From assembly GCA_029959085.1 (NCBI GenBank), contig JARWIR010000001.1, forward strand, positions 22,311,730-22,375,729: DNA of 64,000 nt, written 5' to 3'. Positions 10,230 to 22,159 of the stretch are shown in pieces. The stretch comes from Nemophila menziesii (taxonomy: Eukaryota > Streptophyta > Magnoliopsida > Boraginales > Hydrophyllaceae). How positions within the stretch are numbered: the stretch's first letter is position 1; every line of letters begins with the position of its first letter. Below the pieces are notes generated by a model. The model was given only the letters and a program-made list of their open reading frames with translations. It was not told where the DNA came from and did no database searches. The translations under genes and the position numbers were made by a program.

Positions 10230-13200
10230 ATGGCTTCAAACTTGATTATTGAAGTTTTCTTTGCTTTAAATCTCATTTTCATCTCTATTTCAAATGCAAA
10301 TATTGAAAAAATTATAAAACCATCTGATTATCTATATAAAAAATATTCCGTATCAAAAATATCTACATCAAAATTCTTTAATGTCATGTCATATGGTGCA
10401 ATTCCTGATGGCAAAACTGATAATAGTAAGGTATGATTCACTATATTTATGGACACGTATTTCACATTGTGACCGGTTATAAATATTCTATTCAATTTTT
10501 TTATATTGAATTGTTTCAATTTTTATTTTTTTTATAAATTTATGTTTAGGAAAATTCTTCCGGTTGATCCTATGTATGAATTTTTATTCTATTTTAATAC
10601 AAGAAGTATTTACTAAGATAGTGAAGAAAGACATCTTTCAGTTTATTAGCTCAAAATTGTTTTAACTACAAAAAATAATTACTTTTTATATCATGCATGC
10701 CCAATTATGATATTATCATATAAATAAATTTAATGAAAGATCAGATTGTATTTTGTTAGCTTATATATTAAATTACTGATTTTTAATTCTAAGGTCAAAG
10801 AATTTCCCAGGAAGTAGAGGGGCCCATGGTCCACTCCAGTTTGAGTTTTAAAAAATAAAAACCGTGACGTTTACATTTTTAATGTTAAAAGCTAATATCG
10901 TTTTATTTTTATAATCTTTACTTTACTTGAAATTATTTCCTTTTATAATTTCTTTTTTTAAATAATTTTATAACTAATTTTAAAATAAACTTAAGCAATG
11001 TTAATCTTTTTGTTTTTAGGGTGGTTAAAAGGAATTGTTTGAATCATAATACTTATAAGTTGAAATCTTAGGGTGTGATTGGTATGCTGTAATGAGATCA
11101 GTAATGTAATGGTATTACTGATTTAGACATGATTACGGTGATTGGTACGTCGTAATCAACTCCGTAATACCATTCCTTCCGTAATCACTAATCACATTAC
11201 AACGAAAATGGGGTTTTTCATTACATAGCTACTACCCATGAATGACCCATTACAATCGTAATCGTAATGGATATTTTCTTTTAACAAACTAAAATAATTT
11301 TATTAAACTTAATATATTACACATTTTTATCATATTTTTTTTCATTAAATCAAATATGTAAAAATTCATATTATTATTTTTAGAAACTAAAAAAAATTAT
11401 ATTATATTTACTACGTACATACATAAATCGTATATAATTATATAAAATCTTTATATATAGGTGATATATTTCACCATAATATACTGAATTATAACAATTT
11501 TTTTATTATTTCTCACATACTCATAAATTATGTTTCAATATATTTATCAAAATATTAACATGAAATTAAATTTTTAATTAAATTATTAAAATTTTACTTC
11601 TCTATAACCGTTAAACAAGTTACCTAACCAATAACTAACCAATAACTAACCAATTAAATTTTAAAATTACATCAATCATACTACTATCATACATTCTCAA
11701 TAAAAGTTAAAACCGAAATGTATAAATCTAAGATTTATCGCACTATATATACAAATTATTTAAAATTATTAAAATAATTTTTTTTCATGTTCTATTTTAT
11801 TAAAATTATTTATATTTTATAATAATAAAATAATTATCGTATATCTTAAATAATTTATTTACAATCTTATTTAATTAAACTAGTTATTAGCACAAGGTTG
11901 AAACAACCAGTCTATTACATCCATGTTCAAATAGCATACCAAGCATTGTATAATGATTACAAAGTTCATTACATTCCCAATCTCATTACATTACTGAACT
12001 CATTACATTACTGACTAAATCTATTACAGCATACCAATCACTACCTTATAGATTTATGAGAAAAGAAAATAATATTTATTATAATTTTGTGATAATTTAA
12101 TAATTGAGTAATGATATTTGTCACTTCTATTCTCTTCATTCTTTTATCAAGGACAAAAAAAATTCGTTTATCATATCCTACATGACTGATAACATCACAT
12201 GTAAAAAATAAAATAATTAAAAAAGATAATTAAGGAGATATTTAATTTAAAGAATAAAATAATTAATTTAGATAAATAAATAAATTATTTATATATCATG
12301 TTATGCAATCTTTCATGTAAGAGGTTATTAAAGAATGAAGAAAATAGAGGTGACAAATATCATTATTTTTGATAATTATAGTTAAGAATTTATTATAGAA
12401 GTATTCATTCTTGTTGTTTCTAATAAGTTTTTTTTTCAAATATAAGGATTTCTTTTTTGGGTATATTCGTATATTCTCTTCAATAAAATAATTAAATTTA
12501 ACGGAAAATTATTTCATTTTAATTTCTTTAATTAAAATTTGTTATATACTACATATTTATCCCTTTATGCCTTTTAGTATTTAATTGATATCCGTTAATA
12601 CTTTTTTGTGAAGGCCTTTCTAAATGCTTGGAATGATATATGTCAAACAAATGGAACAAATAGTATAATGCTTATTCCAAAGGGAAATTATATGTTGCAA
12701 ACAATTAGGTTAAACGGACCATGCAAAGGATACATAGGTGTTGTGATTAACGGTGTACTCAAGGCTCCAACTTCCCCTTCTTTGTTCATGGAGGATACTT
12801 GGATCGGATTTCGAAACATTGATGGATTGTCAATTAATGGCGGTGGAGTCTTGGATGGTCAAGGCGCATCGGGTTGGCCTTACAATGATTGTAAAAAGAA
12901 TTCTCATTGCCGCACTCTTCCAACTGTAAGTTTCGCTTATGTTATATTGGTCAAATAAATTCTAGAAATTTTTTTTTTAAATAAGATTCTAGAATTATAT
13001 AGCTCATTGTTTATAGCTAAGAATCTGATTTCAAAAAATTACAACCTTCATTTTTGTCCCCTTGGCATATAATTTCATCAAACATTCATAAGTATGAAAA
13101 ATACCAGCGACCATGTGGACTTAATGGTAAAAATGGATGAAATATGAGTAAATGTCCCTATAGTTTAGGAATAATTTGGGTAATTTCTTAAATTGTATTA

Positions 13201-14468
13201 CTAAAATTTCTAACTAAAGATATTTGGTATTGATTGATTCAGACACTAAGATTTGATTCCGTTACAAGAGCAACTGTGAGTCATATACAATTAATCAATA
13301 GTAAGAACACGCATTTAAATATCTTTGGATGTCACAACATGAATGTTAGTGATATTAATATTACTGCACCGGAAGACAGTCCGAACACCGATGGAATACA
13401 TATCGGAACGTCAACTGACATTAGAATCTCGGATTCTGTGATTGGATCGGGGGATGATTGTGTTTCGATGGTCACGGGAAGTCAAAATATTAATATTACA
13501 AACGTTTATTGTGGTCCGGGACATGGTATAAGTATAGGGAGTATGGGAAATAACATTAGAAAAGAGTTTGTGACTGGTGTAACCATTCGAAATTGTACTT
13601 TTAAGTCCACTGATAATGGTCTCAGGATCAAAACCAGGCCTTCTACGTACCCAAGTTTTGCTTCTAATATTGTTTTTCGCGATATCAACATGGTGGATGT
13701 AAACAATCCTATAATTATTGATCAGCAGTACTGCCCTTTTCCTCCGTGTGATAACCAGGTACGTGTTGAACATGTCTTGTTTTAGATAAAGGTGGAGATA
13801 GGTCTTTTTTCTTGTTTAAAAGAAGTTTAATTAGCTGATTGGACTATAGTTCTACATTAAGGGGAAAATGCTCTATATGTCCTATATTATATGCAAAGAT
13901 AGCAGTATAGCATTACTATATAGATTCTCTTTCTTAAAAATTATTCCACACACCAATTAAACAATATATACCCTTATGACTTATGTTTATATATAATACA
14001 AATATACTTTATCTAATATAAAGGACCAAAATTACTTTGAAACGTAAGTGCGTAACAAAGGAAGTATGAGAACATATATATACCAATAGTAAACAACAAA
14101 TTTCTCATACAAACAAGAGAAAGTTCTGAAAACTTGTGAGACGATAGTCCCCTGAATTTAGGGTATTTCCCCCTACTTATTTGTGTTTTTGAATTAATTT
14201 TAGCTAAAAAATACTAATGTGTTGATTTTATTTTCAGGGTAATGCTGGGGTAAAACTATACGACGTGACATTCATGAATGTAAATGGGACTTCGAGTTCA
14301 AAAGTAGCGCTGACATTAAACTGTAGTTCATCGGTGCCTTGTAAAAATATTAATCTTATAAACATAGATTTGGTTTATAAGGGTAATGAAAAAGGACCAG
14401 CAACTTCAGTGTGTTCGAATGTGAAAGGCGTTGCTAACAGAGTAATACCACCTTTGGGTTGCTTTTAG
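10230..14468 (+). CDS. Polygalacturonase (pectinase, GH28), 4 exons
   Basis: Predicted to hydrolyse alpha-1,4-galacturonan of pectin in the cell wall. Exons are 10230-10430, 12614-12925, 13243-13758 and 14238-14468; all three introns are GT-AG, phase 0, giving 419 residues. Residues 1-23 form a hydrophobic secretion signal (MASNLIIEVFFALNLIFISI...). The N-terminal FNVMSYGAIPDGKTDN and AFLNAWNDIC blocks join cleanly across intron 1. All four GH28 motifs are present: NTDG (219-222), GDDC with catalytic Asp pair 242-243, GHG with His265, and RIK (299-301). Several N-glycosylation sequons (NIT, NCT, NGT, NCS) suit a secreted enzyme. The length is normal and nothing looks broken. Intron 1 is 2183 bases and holds two MITEs. 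Endo- versus exo-acting mode cannot be decided from sequence alone; the residue after DDCVS is Met rather than the usual Ile. Confidence 0.92.
11071..12045. mobile_element. PIF/Harbinger-type MITE in polygalacturonase intron 1
   Basis: Flanked by TTA on both sides (11068-11070 and 12046-12048), the trinucleotide target of PIF/Harbinger. Ends GGGTGTGATTGGTATGCTGTAAT and inverted GGTAGTGATTGGTATGCTGTAAT are almost identical over 23 bases. The inverted similarity continues inward as 'cagtaatgtaat' repeats. 975 bp, no transposase coding. Confidence 0.85.
12106..12365. mobile_element. MITE, TAATGATAT-TIR family, copy 3, in intron 1
   Basis: Ends TAATGATATTTGTCACTTCTATT and inverted TAATGATATTTGTCACCTCTATT match over roughly 35 bases, the best-preserved terminal repeats of the three family members here. 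The interior differs from copies 1 and 2. It lies about 250 bases before exon 2 of the polygalacturonase. A clean target duplication was not found. Confidence 0.75.
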
Positions 14469-14644
14469 TCATCAGGCTAGACTGCAATTTCTATTGGCAT
14501 CTGACAATTTTAGTTCTTAGAAAGGTTGCCTAAAATGTATGATAGTTATTATGATAGACCCTTAGATCTTGCATTTGCAATTCCTAATGTGAGTCTTTTG
14601 TGTAATTTGATGATATTAAATTCACATGCAGTTTTTTATAAATG

Positions 14645-14650
14645 AATAAA
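14645..14650 (+). terminator. Candidate poly(A) signal of polygalacturonase
   Basis: AATAAA about 180 bases after the stop codon, preceded by a TGTGTAATTTGATG stretch of the kind found as a far-upstream element in plants. Confidence 0.4.
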
Positions 14651-15195
14651 AATGCAATGTGAACATTGATTCTATGTGTTCGATAATCCCCGAGTTAATT
14701 GGTGTCCAAGAATACATTTGGGGAGGTAAAATATAATTTGAACATTTATTATATTTGCAATGTTAATATCCCTCCTAATTTACAAATTATCTTGAAATTA
14801 AAATGTATATTACAAGACCTTACATTTTGCCTAGCTTACACCTGATTGGGACAATTTAAGATTAAATCCATGAACTACTTGATAAACTAAATTCTTAGAG
14901 CTTTTCTCAAAGGGGAAAATGAAACCCTTATAAAATTTGTTATTCAAGCAACTCCCCACTTATATCTGGTCTATTTTTTAAATATCTTTAGCAATTTGTA
15001 ACAATATTAACTCTTATACCCACCGTTGTTGGGTCAACAAATTAAAGAAATAAAAAAGACTAACTTGATAAATTAGGATGCCATATTTTTCTCTAAAGAT
15101 GAAAGGAATTTAGGGGTTAGATATTTCTATAATATGTATATGAATTACTTGCCTTTGCCTTTAATGCTTGCGAATTTCTTAATAGTTTAAACCAT
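14651..15195. other. Intergenic, no feature seen
   Basis: AT-rich sequence with no frame, repeat pair or motif I can name. Confidence 0.5.
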
Positions 15196-15212
15196 TTTAC
15201 AAATTTTTTTAT

Positions 15213-15330
15213 TTTTTATATGGGAGAGCCACTATTAGACTCGGTGTCATTGACACGGTTCGATCATGTACTGTCTAGAAAGATAACCAAAGCTCTGACC
15301 AGTTGAGCTAACCCTGGTTACTTACAAAAA
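15213..15330 (-). mobile_element. tRNA-derived SINE-like element
   Basis: On -, the head reads GGTTAGCTCAACTGGTCAGAGC, a good polymerase III A box. About 45 bases on is GATCGAACC, which fits the B-box pattern GWTCRANNC. The downstream end (low coordinates) is A-rich on - ('tataaaaaataaaaaaa'). TTACAAA occurs near both ends as a possible target duplication. It is not a functional tRNA: no acceptor stem or TPsiC arm can be drawn. Confidence 0.5.
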
Positions 15331-15410
15331 AAACTTTAAATTTAATATTATCCTTATTTTATATTTCTTGAGGTTAAATTGGACGATTCTCCCTCTTAAG
15401 GATGGAGATA

Positions 15411-15523
15411 TTTTTATTCGGTAAAAATATTTAGATAAACGGGTTAAATTAAAAAATAATAGAGTTAGGGTGAATTTCATTAAAACTGGTAGTAAATTTT
15501 TGGAACTTTATTATTGATTGTTG
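15411..15523 (+). repeat. Direct repeat, left copy
   Basis: About 113 bases (TTTTTATTCGGTAAAAATATTTAG ... TTATTGATTGTTG) repeated at 16481-16601 with roughly 90% identity. The two copies bracket the microsatellite and foldback element. Neither begins TG or ends CA, so they are not typical LTRs. Confidence 0.7.
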
Positions 15524-15728
15524 GGGTTATTGTTGATAACATCTTCGTTAAGCTTTCTAATTATTTTTTTAAGTCTTCAATAATTTATTTTATAAAAAAA
15601 TGCCGTAATTATTTAGAGAAAACATCTCCTTTATATTTTTCATACCTTTACTACCCTTATTATTAAATATATTATTTTATTTTAATAGCATATTAATTTT
15701 TAAATATTAAACAAATAATAGGGTACTT

Positions 15729-15841
15729 CCACCACCACCACCACCATATATTTAATCACCACTACAACCACCACCACAGCAAGCACCACCACCACAACAA
15801 CCACAACCACCACCACCTACTACTACTACTACTACTACTAA
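15729..15841. repeat. CCA/CTA trinucleotide microsatellite
   Basis: Interrupted (CCA)n and (CAA)n tracts followed by (CTA)7-8, directly abutting the foldback element. Confidence 0.9.
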
Positions 15842-15849
15842 TTTCATCA

Positions 15850-16317
15850 CACACGCGCGTCCGTGAATTTTTTTTAAAATCGTCATAACAAATTCAAAAA
15901 AATCAGAAAAATAAAAAAATTGCATTTTTGGATAAAGCAAATTAATATTTACGTCTATGATTTTTTGACTTTTTTTTTAATCTTTTTGGTCTTTTTTGTT
16001 TTTTTTTTGTTTTTTTAATTATTTTTTCGCAGACATGAAATTCTATGTTTAAAACATAAAATTTCATGTTCAAAATTTGAAATTCACTGTTTAAAATAGT
16101 GATTTTTTTCGCAGACACGGAATTCCATGTTTTAAACATAGAATTCCATGTCTGTGAAAAAAAATTAAAAAATTTCAAAAAAATTCAAAAAATTCAAAAA
16201 AACCCAAAAAAAATCATAGACGTAAATATTAATTTGATTTATCCAAATATATATATTTTTGATTTTTTTAGAATTAGTTATGACGATTTTAAAAAAAATT
16301 CACGGACGCGCGCGTGT
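15850..16317. mobile_element. Foldback-type MITE with long inverted arms
   Basis: The ends are near-perfect inverted copies: ACACGCGCGTCCGTGAATTTTTTTTA from the left, ACGCGCGCGTCCGTGAATTTTTTTTA from the right. The symmetry continues for more than 100 bases (AATCGTCATAAC, AATATTTACGTCTATGATTTTTT). The centre holds a second nested inverted repeat around GAATTCCATGTTTTAAACATAGAATTC. 468 bp, non-coding. No clear target duplication. Confidence 0.75.
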
Positions 16318-16480
16318 CTTTATTAGTTTTTGTTTTGTATTTTTTTAATCTATTTTTTCTTTTTTTTTAATTATTAATTATATGGGTAGTTTGGGATGAG
16401 GTTGTTTTCTATAAAATATCTTATTGTAGGTACCTTTTTCTAAATAAGTTTTTTAATAGGCATTAATTTATAATTGGCTC

Positions 16481-16601
16481 TTTTTATTCGGTAAAAATAT
16501 TTAGAAAAATGAGTTAAATTAAAAAATTATAGAGTTAGGGTGAATTTTATTAAAAATTATTGTCTGGTAGTAAATTTTCGGAACTTTATTATTGATTGTT
16601 G
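16481..16601 (+). repeat. Direct repeat, right copy
   Basis: Partner of 15411-15523; carries an extra 8-base insertion (ATTATTGT) before CTGGTAGTAAATTTT. Confidence 0.7.
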
Positions 16602-16734
16602 CGAGAGAATTCTAAAACCACTAAGATTGAAATAACGAGATAGATTTATAATATAAGATTACTCAATTCAATTTAAAATTAGTTCAGGTTTACCTAATAA
16701 CATATGTATGGGGTACAGTTGTCTTATATGCTGG

Positions 16735-17293
16735 TTACATGCTTAATAGAGTACCATCATAGCAATTCAAATAAGAACCATTACACGTTGTGGAAAGTCT
16801 TTCCATCTAACCTAAAATTTTAAGAGTATGGGGTGTTTAGATAAGTTAGGTTTACTCAACTTCCAAAGAAACAATATTACCAAACACAATAGATTCTATT
16901 TTGATGGTTTATACTCAAAATAGTGTGGTATATAGATTCTTGACTTTAGATAATAATTCTATTTCCAAATCTAGAGATGTAGAACTTCTTGATAACATAT
17001 TACCTATGAAAGATTATGTGAACATTAATGCTTTTATACCTTTTATTATGCCTATTGATAACAACTTGCATGCTAATACTGATATGCCTATTAGTGATCA
17101 TTCATCTACCTCTCTAAACCATCCTACTTGTTATAATGATAGGACCAAGTTATGTTTGGAATTTTCTACTTGGAAAACGACACACCCTCACCCCTGGATG
17201 GACTTAAATGATGTTTTTAAAGCCAGCGAGAAATTTAGTAGAAACCCTATTAATTATAACCACTCTATTTATTTCAAGTATTTCATTATTTAA
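16735..17293 (+). pseudogene. Ty1/copia integrase fragment
   Basis: Broken frames spell copia integrase C-terminal blocks: a YMLNRVPSK-like stretch (16738-16775), a LKFLRVWGCL-like stretch (about 16808-16840), and VVYRFLTLDNNSISKSRDVELLDN in the frame starting 16901, the usual post-integrase 'GYRF...SRDV' segment. Several frameshifts. No LTRs nearby, so this is an old internal fragment. Confidence 0.65.
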
Positions 17294-17369
17294 ATATGAA
17301 TGTGTTAGTCCAACCGGTGATCGGTTCAAACCATTAACAATAACTCCTACAGTTAGACCAGAAAGATAG

Positions 17370-18355
17370 TCTAAAAAATTGGCTTTCGAGTTGAAATATT
17401 TTTGGCTAGATGACCCAACATGTGAAGGGGTAGTACAAGCAGCTTAGGGAGATCCAGGGAAGGAACGGTCTGTACAAACTTTCTATATTAAGTGAAAAGT
17501 AACAACACATGTACTTACATTATGGAGTGTTCAGGAATTCCAAACAACAAAAAGCAAACTTCCAAATTAGATGGTGACTTACTAAACGTTAAAATAGAGA
17601 TATTACAACAGATGCGCGGGAACAAGATGTTAAAGTTAAAACATCACTAGGGTCGCTTCAAGAGAATGAAAAATAATATTGGGTGAATAGATCATGGATG
17701 CAGTGGACTCATAAAGGTGAAAGGAACACGAAGTTTTTCTATACGACTATTGTACAATGAAGAACCTATAATAAAATACTAGGGATTAAACAAAATCAGC
17801 ATGGTTCGTCAAGGCAATAGTCACTCCAACTATAAATGACAAGCTAACCAAATTTCCAAAATGGAGGAGATCAGGGAGGCGGTCTTCAGTGTGTCTGGTT
17901 CGAAAGCACTAAAATCGGATAAATTAAACCGAAAGTTATATAAAAAATAATGGGATGTTATAAAGTGGTATTTGTTACTCATGGTATAGGTGTTCATTAT
18001 AAATAACATTTCAATTGAAATGCTAAATTATACATTGATGAAGCTAATACCAAAGGGGGATTGTTGAGAAAAGGTAGGAGACTACCAACTAATTTTATGT
18101 GTCAATTTTAGCTACAAGGTCATTTCAAAGTTTCTGGCTACAAGATTACATGATATTTTGGGAGAACTCATTCCACTAACACAAGCAATTTTTATTAAGG
18201 GTCGATATGCATGGCAATATTTTGATAGCACGAAAGGTATAGTATTTTATAAAGAAAAAGAGGAACAAACCATAACATTTCGCGACGATCAAGATGGATA
18301 TAGAAAAATAATATGATCAAGTTTGATGTGCCTATTTGCAACTGGTACTTAGGAA
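17370..18355 (+). pseudogene. LINE remnant: endonuclease end and N-terminal RT
   Basis: Heavily mutated plant L1-type ORF2. Recognisable pieces are a FRFE...FWLDDPTCEGVVQ-like end of the endonuclease (about 17375), RSWMQWTHKGERNTKFFYTT (17690-17750), TLMKLIPKGD (18030-18060), the RT block with LCVNFSYKVISKFLATRLHDILGELI (18100-18175), FIKGRY, and IKMDIEK-stop-YDQV (18285-18325). The RT is then interrupted at about 18366 and resumes at 19390. Confidence 0.7.
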
Positions 18356-18365
18356 CAGTATTCTA

Positions 18366-19385
18366 AAAAAATTCCTAGCATCTAGGCGCGTCCGGACTTG
18401 TTTTTCTGTCTAGTTAGATGCTTAGGCGCTTTTTTCCCGCCTAAGCTAACTAATATTTGTTTAGGTTTATAAGCATCCCAGGAAAGTTGGTTTTGGTTTT
18501 TTTTCCACTGGATCAATACAAGACGCGTGGACAAGCTCAATAAACAATTTAAAATTAAAAAACCCATCCATTATACAAATGAAAACACAAACCATTTTAT
18601 TAGTTATCTTCTTACTTCTATCACCAAAAGAGAAACTAGTGAAGAAAAGAATAAACATTCAAACACAAATTTTCAACAAAATTCAAGTGATTCCATTATC
18701 AAATTTGTCAATCAAGTAAAGTATATTCTATTCCTTTATCTGTATATAATTTCCTTTTTAAAAAAATTCTCTAATTTATTGTAATTTAGAAAACAAATTT
18801 TGGGCTTTTTACATTTTTTTTCAAAAATAACCAATAACAAACCAAATATATGATATATATTATATCTAATATTTTGAATATTTTATGAAAAACATATCGT
18901 AGCAATAATTTATAGTAAATTATTTTGTATTCCTTTTTATAATTAATTGTCTATTACTTAAATTTGAAAATTGTACTTATTGCTTATTATTTGTTCATAT
19001 ACCTTTGTTTTACAATAGTTCATGTACATGTATTGTTGTATTTTTTTTCCTTTGTGAAATAATCACTTTGTCACCAACACAAAATGTTATGATATTGATT
19101 CTGACATAATCTTTTATGAGTTTGATAAGATTTGACGCATGTTAATGCTACATAACTTAATGCTTCAATCCATTTACCACTCCAAACATGAGTAGTAAAA
19201 AGATATAGTTAAAATCCTCAACTTTAATCCCGACAAAATGTTACTTTATTCTCAAATGTACGCTAAGTGATCACTTGCGAATGCAAGATCGAAAAATATA
19301 ATTTGTTACACAAAATGAAAAGTATTCATGACTTATGTTACTTATGTAAATTAGTTACTTATGTGACCCGTTTTCCCCTCTTTTA
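18366..19385. other. Unidentified ~1-kb segment inside the LINE remnant
   Basis: This segment separates the MDIEK-YDQV part of RT from the AEGL...FADDS part, and about 90 residues of RT are missing across it. It begins with CTAGGCG-type inverted words ('catctaggcgcg' ... 'gatgcttaggcgc') that recur near 27010-27140. Beyond these it is AT-rich and without coding capacity. I could not define terminal repeats. Confidence 0.4.
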
Positions 19386-19391
19386 TTTTCT

Positions 19392-20470
19392 ATGCTCACG
19401 GAAGGGTTGATATGCCTTATTAATTTCGAATGTCGTGAAGGAAACATTAAAGGAATATCAATTGCTAGAGAAGCAGCTATACTTACACATCTTTTGTTTG
19501 CTGATGATTCTTTGACTTTCCTGGAAGTCAATGACAAGGAAATTAACGCATTCAAAAATGTCTTGTCAAGATACTATAGCGCTTCGGGTCAAAAGATCAA
19601 TGTTAATAAGTCAACTATTATGTTTAGTAATGGTCTCTCATAAATAAAGCAAAGGACATTGCTTGTTCTTTAAGCATTGAACATTCTATGTCAATGGGAA
19701 AATATCTTGGAATACCGATGACCCTTTTAAGATCCAAAGTTGAGAACTTAAGTACATTACGGATAAACTTTTGGCTAAATTGGCAAGTTGGATTTTGAAT
19801 TTACTTTCAGATGGTGGTAAAAAAGTCTTGATTAAAGCCGTTCTTCAGTCGATCCCCAATTATGCGATGTCTATCTTTGAGTTCCCGATCACATTATGTA
19901 AGAAGCTTAGTAGCATCGTTGCTAAATTCTGGTGGAATTCAGGTGACGAGAAGAGAATTCACTGGGTTAAATGGAAAAAGCTAGCAAAAGCTAAGAAAAT
20001 GGGTGGGATTGGTTTCAGAGATTTCCATAAAATGAATTTGGCTTTACTCGGGAAACAAGCATGGCGAATACTTCATAAGCCTGATTCTTTGGTCGCGAAA
20101 GTACTTAAGGGGATTTATTTCCCTAAGTCAGACATGTGGAATGATAAACTCAAAAATAAGAGATCTTGGAGCTGGTGGAGTATTTATAAAGGTTTAATGT
20201 TTCTTAAGGGTGAATGCACTTGGCAGCTTGGTATATGGTCTTAGTATTAATTTGTGGGACGATGCCTGGATCTCGCAGGGATACAAATTAGAAAAACCAA
20301 AGGATTGTAAGGTCAACAAGCTTGCAGAGTGCTTCAATAATAATTTTACTAATTGGAATTTCAATATTCTGAAGAATTTCTGTACATCGAGGGATATTGC
20401 GGAAATTAGAAGAATTTCGATTATGCAGCTGGAATAAGAGGATGTAATTATCTGGCCAGAAACTAAAGAT
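19392..20470 (+). pseudogene. LINE remnant: RT catalytic box to RT C-terminus
   Basis: Frame 19392-19643 carries LTHLLFADDSLTFLEV, the FADD catalytic box of LINE RT, and the GQKINVNKSTIMFS block. After a frameshift, 19771-20244 continues with KLASWILNLLSDGGKKVLIKAVLQSIP, CKKLSSIVAKFWWNSG.EKRIHWVKW and MGGIGFRDFHKMNLALLGKQAWRIL, all standard downstream blocks. A third frame (20210-20437) continues into LWDDAWISQ. Confidence 0.8.
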
Positions 20471-21575
20471 GGGGAATATTCGACCAAATCTGGATATCAT
20501 ATATTGGTGCAAAAAGAGGGTGATAAGGAAGAGGAATATTCTAAAGATGGTGAAATGAATGATATCAAAATGTAGAATATTATTTGGGATTCGAATGTAC
20601 CTCTTAAGATTAGGAATTTTATATGAAAATTGCATAATAACGCCATCCCAACTAAGAGTAATCTCAAAAATAAAAAATGCATTGAGACAGATGCTTGCGA
20701 ATGGTGTGAGAAGGAAGTCGAATCTATTACACATCTTTTTATTAAATGCCCACTTAGTATGGGTGTTTGGGCTAATTCATAACTCCAGTGCAAAATCGAC
20801 GATTCCTTTAATGGTTCTATTAGTGAGTAAGTATTATTGACGATTATTCAAAAAATGGATGGAATAGGAGAGCGGTTACAGCTACAGTGTTTGTAACAAT
20901 TTGGAATATTTGGAAGGCGCAGATGAAAGGTTTTTTCGAGAAAAAGGCATGGAACATAATGGAGATCAACGAAAAATCAAAATCATTGTTGAAATATATT
21001 TTTTCAAACGATCTAGGGATAAGTAGCGAGCGGCGATCCGATTGCAATAAGGGTAGTTCAAATGAAACCGATACAAATCCTCTCATTAATGACGATGCAT
21101 ACTATATTTAGATGAATGATGCTTCATTTATCAATAGTGGGAGCCAACATGTATGGCGTCAATATGAGTTAATAAGGAAGGGGCAATTAAGCATAAAATT
21201 ATCAAGAGAGCAAGGATTAAAACGGCGGTGGAAGGTGAAATCTGGGACGTCCTTCAGGCTATGAGATCTGCAGCAGATCTCAATTTCTAGAGTAGCTCGT
21301 TCTACTCTGATAACCTTGAAGTTGTTCAAGGTATTCTAAAAAAAGGAAAAACTAACTGGCAAATACGCCTAATGATTGGTGAAGCACTTAGTTGGATTGA
21401 GAGGTTTCCAGGATGGAATGTCATTCACATCAAAAGAGAACTTAATCAGATAGCGGATAAAGTTGCAAAATGCGGCAGGTTTAATATCGACATCTCTAGG
21501 TGTCCGACGGGTTCTATGGTTGATTTTTTTGTTAGTCTTTCTTTCTTAAAATGTACTAGTAATTCGGGGTAGTAT
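20471..21575 (+). pseudogene. LINE remnant: zinc-binding RVT tail and RNase H
   Basis: Broken frames give the zf-RVT region (IWPETKDGEYSTKSGY at about 20448; NIIWDSNVPLKIRNF; CEWCEKEVESITHLF at about 20690) and the end of an RNase H domain (21372-21572: EALSWIERFPGWNVIHIKRELNQIADKVAK). A short A-rich run at 21595-21605 may be the old tail. Confidence 0.7.
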
Positions 21576-21605
21576 TTCTTCGTTCTTTTTATTGAAAAAA
21601 AAAGA

Positions 21606-22159
21606 TTTTTTATAATCCTATTAATTTGTAGTTTTATAAAGAGAAAACTACAAATCAAGGCCTAGATTCCATCTAAGTTATTTTTTAAAGCCTAGTTAGA
21701 AAATAGTTTTAACTAAGGCCTAGTTTAAATTTTTGGTTGGACTTTTTCCAATGTTATCCTTTTCCTTTTTTTTTAGAAATTCGTTTTTTTAATATTTCTA
21801 TGCTTTACATTTAGCGAATAGGTCCGTACGGACCTATATTGGGTTTTCGTTTTTTAAAGTTGTGTGAATTTTTTTATAAAGTTCGAATATACTAAAGGTT
21901 GTACCAGAGATATTTTTTTTTATAAATCCATACTTAATAAGTCAAAATGTGTCCATTATACATTAGAGGTTGTACCCTAGAAATGTACATATGGTGTATG
22001 AATAATTTTTTCTGTCCATATCCAATGTAGACTTTATACCATAGGGGATGTACTCTTTAATTGCATAGGAACTAAAAAACCAAAATCAATCTAATTATAG
22101 GAGGGGCTAGACCCGGAGGGATCTACTAATGGACTGGACCTAAACAGAATTGTTAGAAA
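21606..22159. other. Non-coding; 20-bp perfect palindrome at 21818-21837
   Basis: No gene. ATAGGTCCGTACGGACCTAT is a perfect palindrome. The rest is AT-rich. Two 'gaggttgtacc' words at about 21896 and 21967 look like parts of an old duplication. Confidence 0.5.

Noticed and set aside
15213..15330. Functional tRNA gene
   Set aside because: A and B boxes are present, but no acceptor stem, anticodon arm or terminator could be folded; better explained as SINE-like.
15411..16601. Small LTR element (TRIM)
   Set aside because: The direct repeats lack TG...CA ends, a primer site and a polypurine tract.
18527..18784. 85-codon frame in the unidentified segment inside the LINE remnant
   Set aside because: AT-rich, Lys/Asn-biased, with no domain and no promoter; likely chance.
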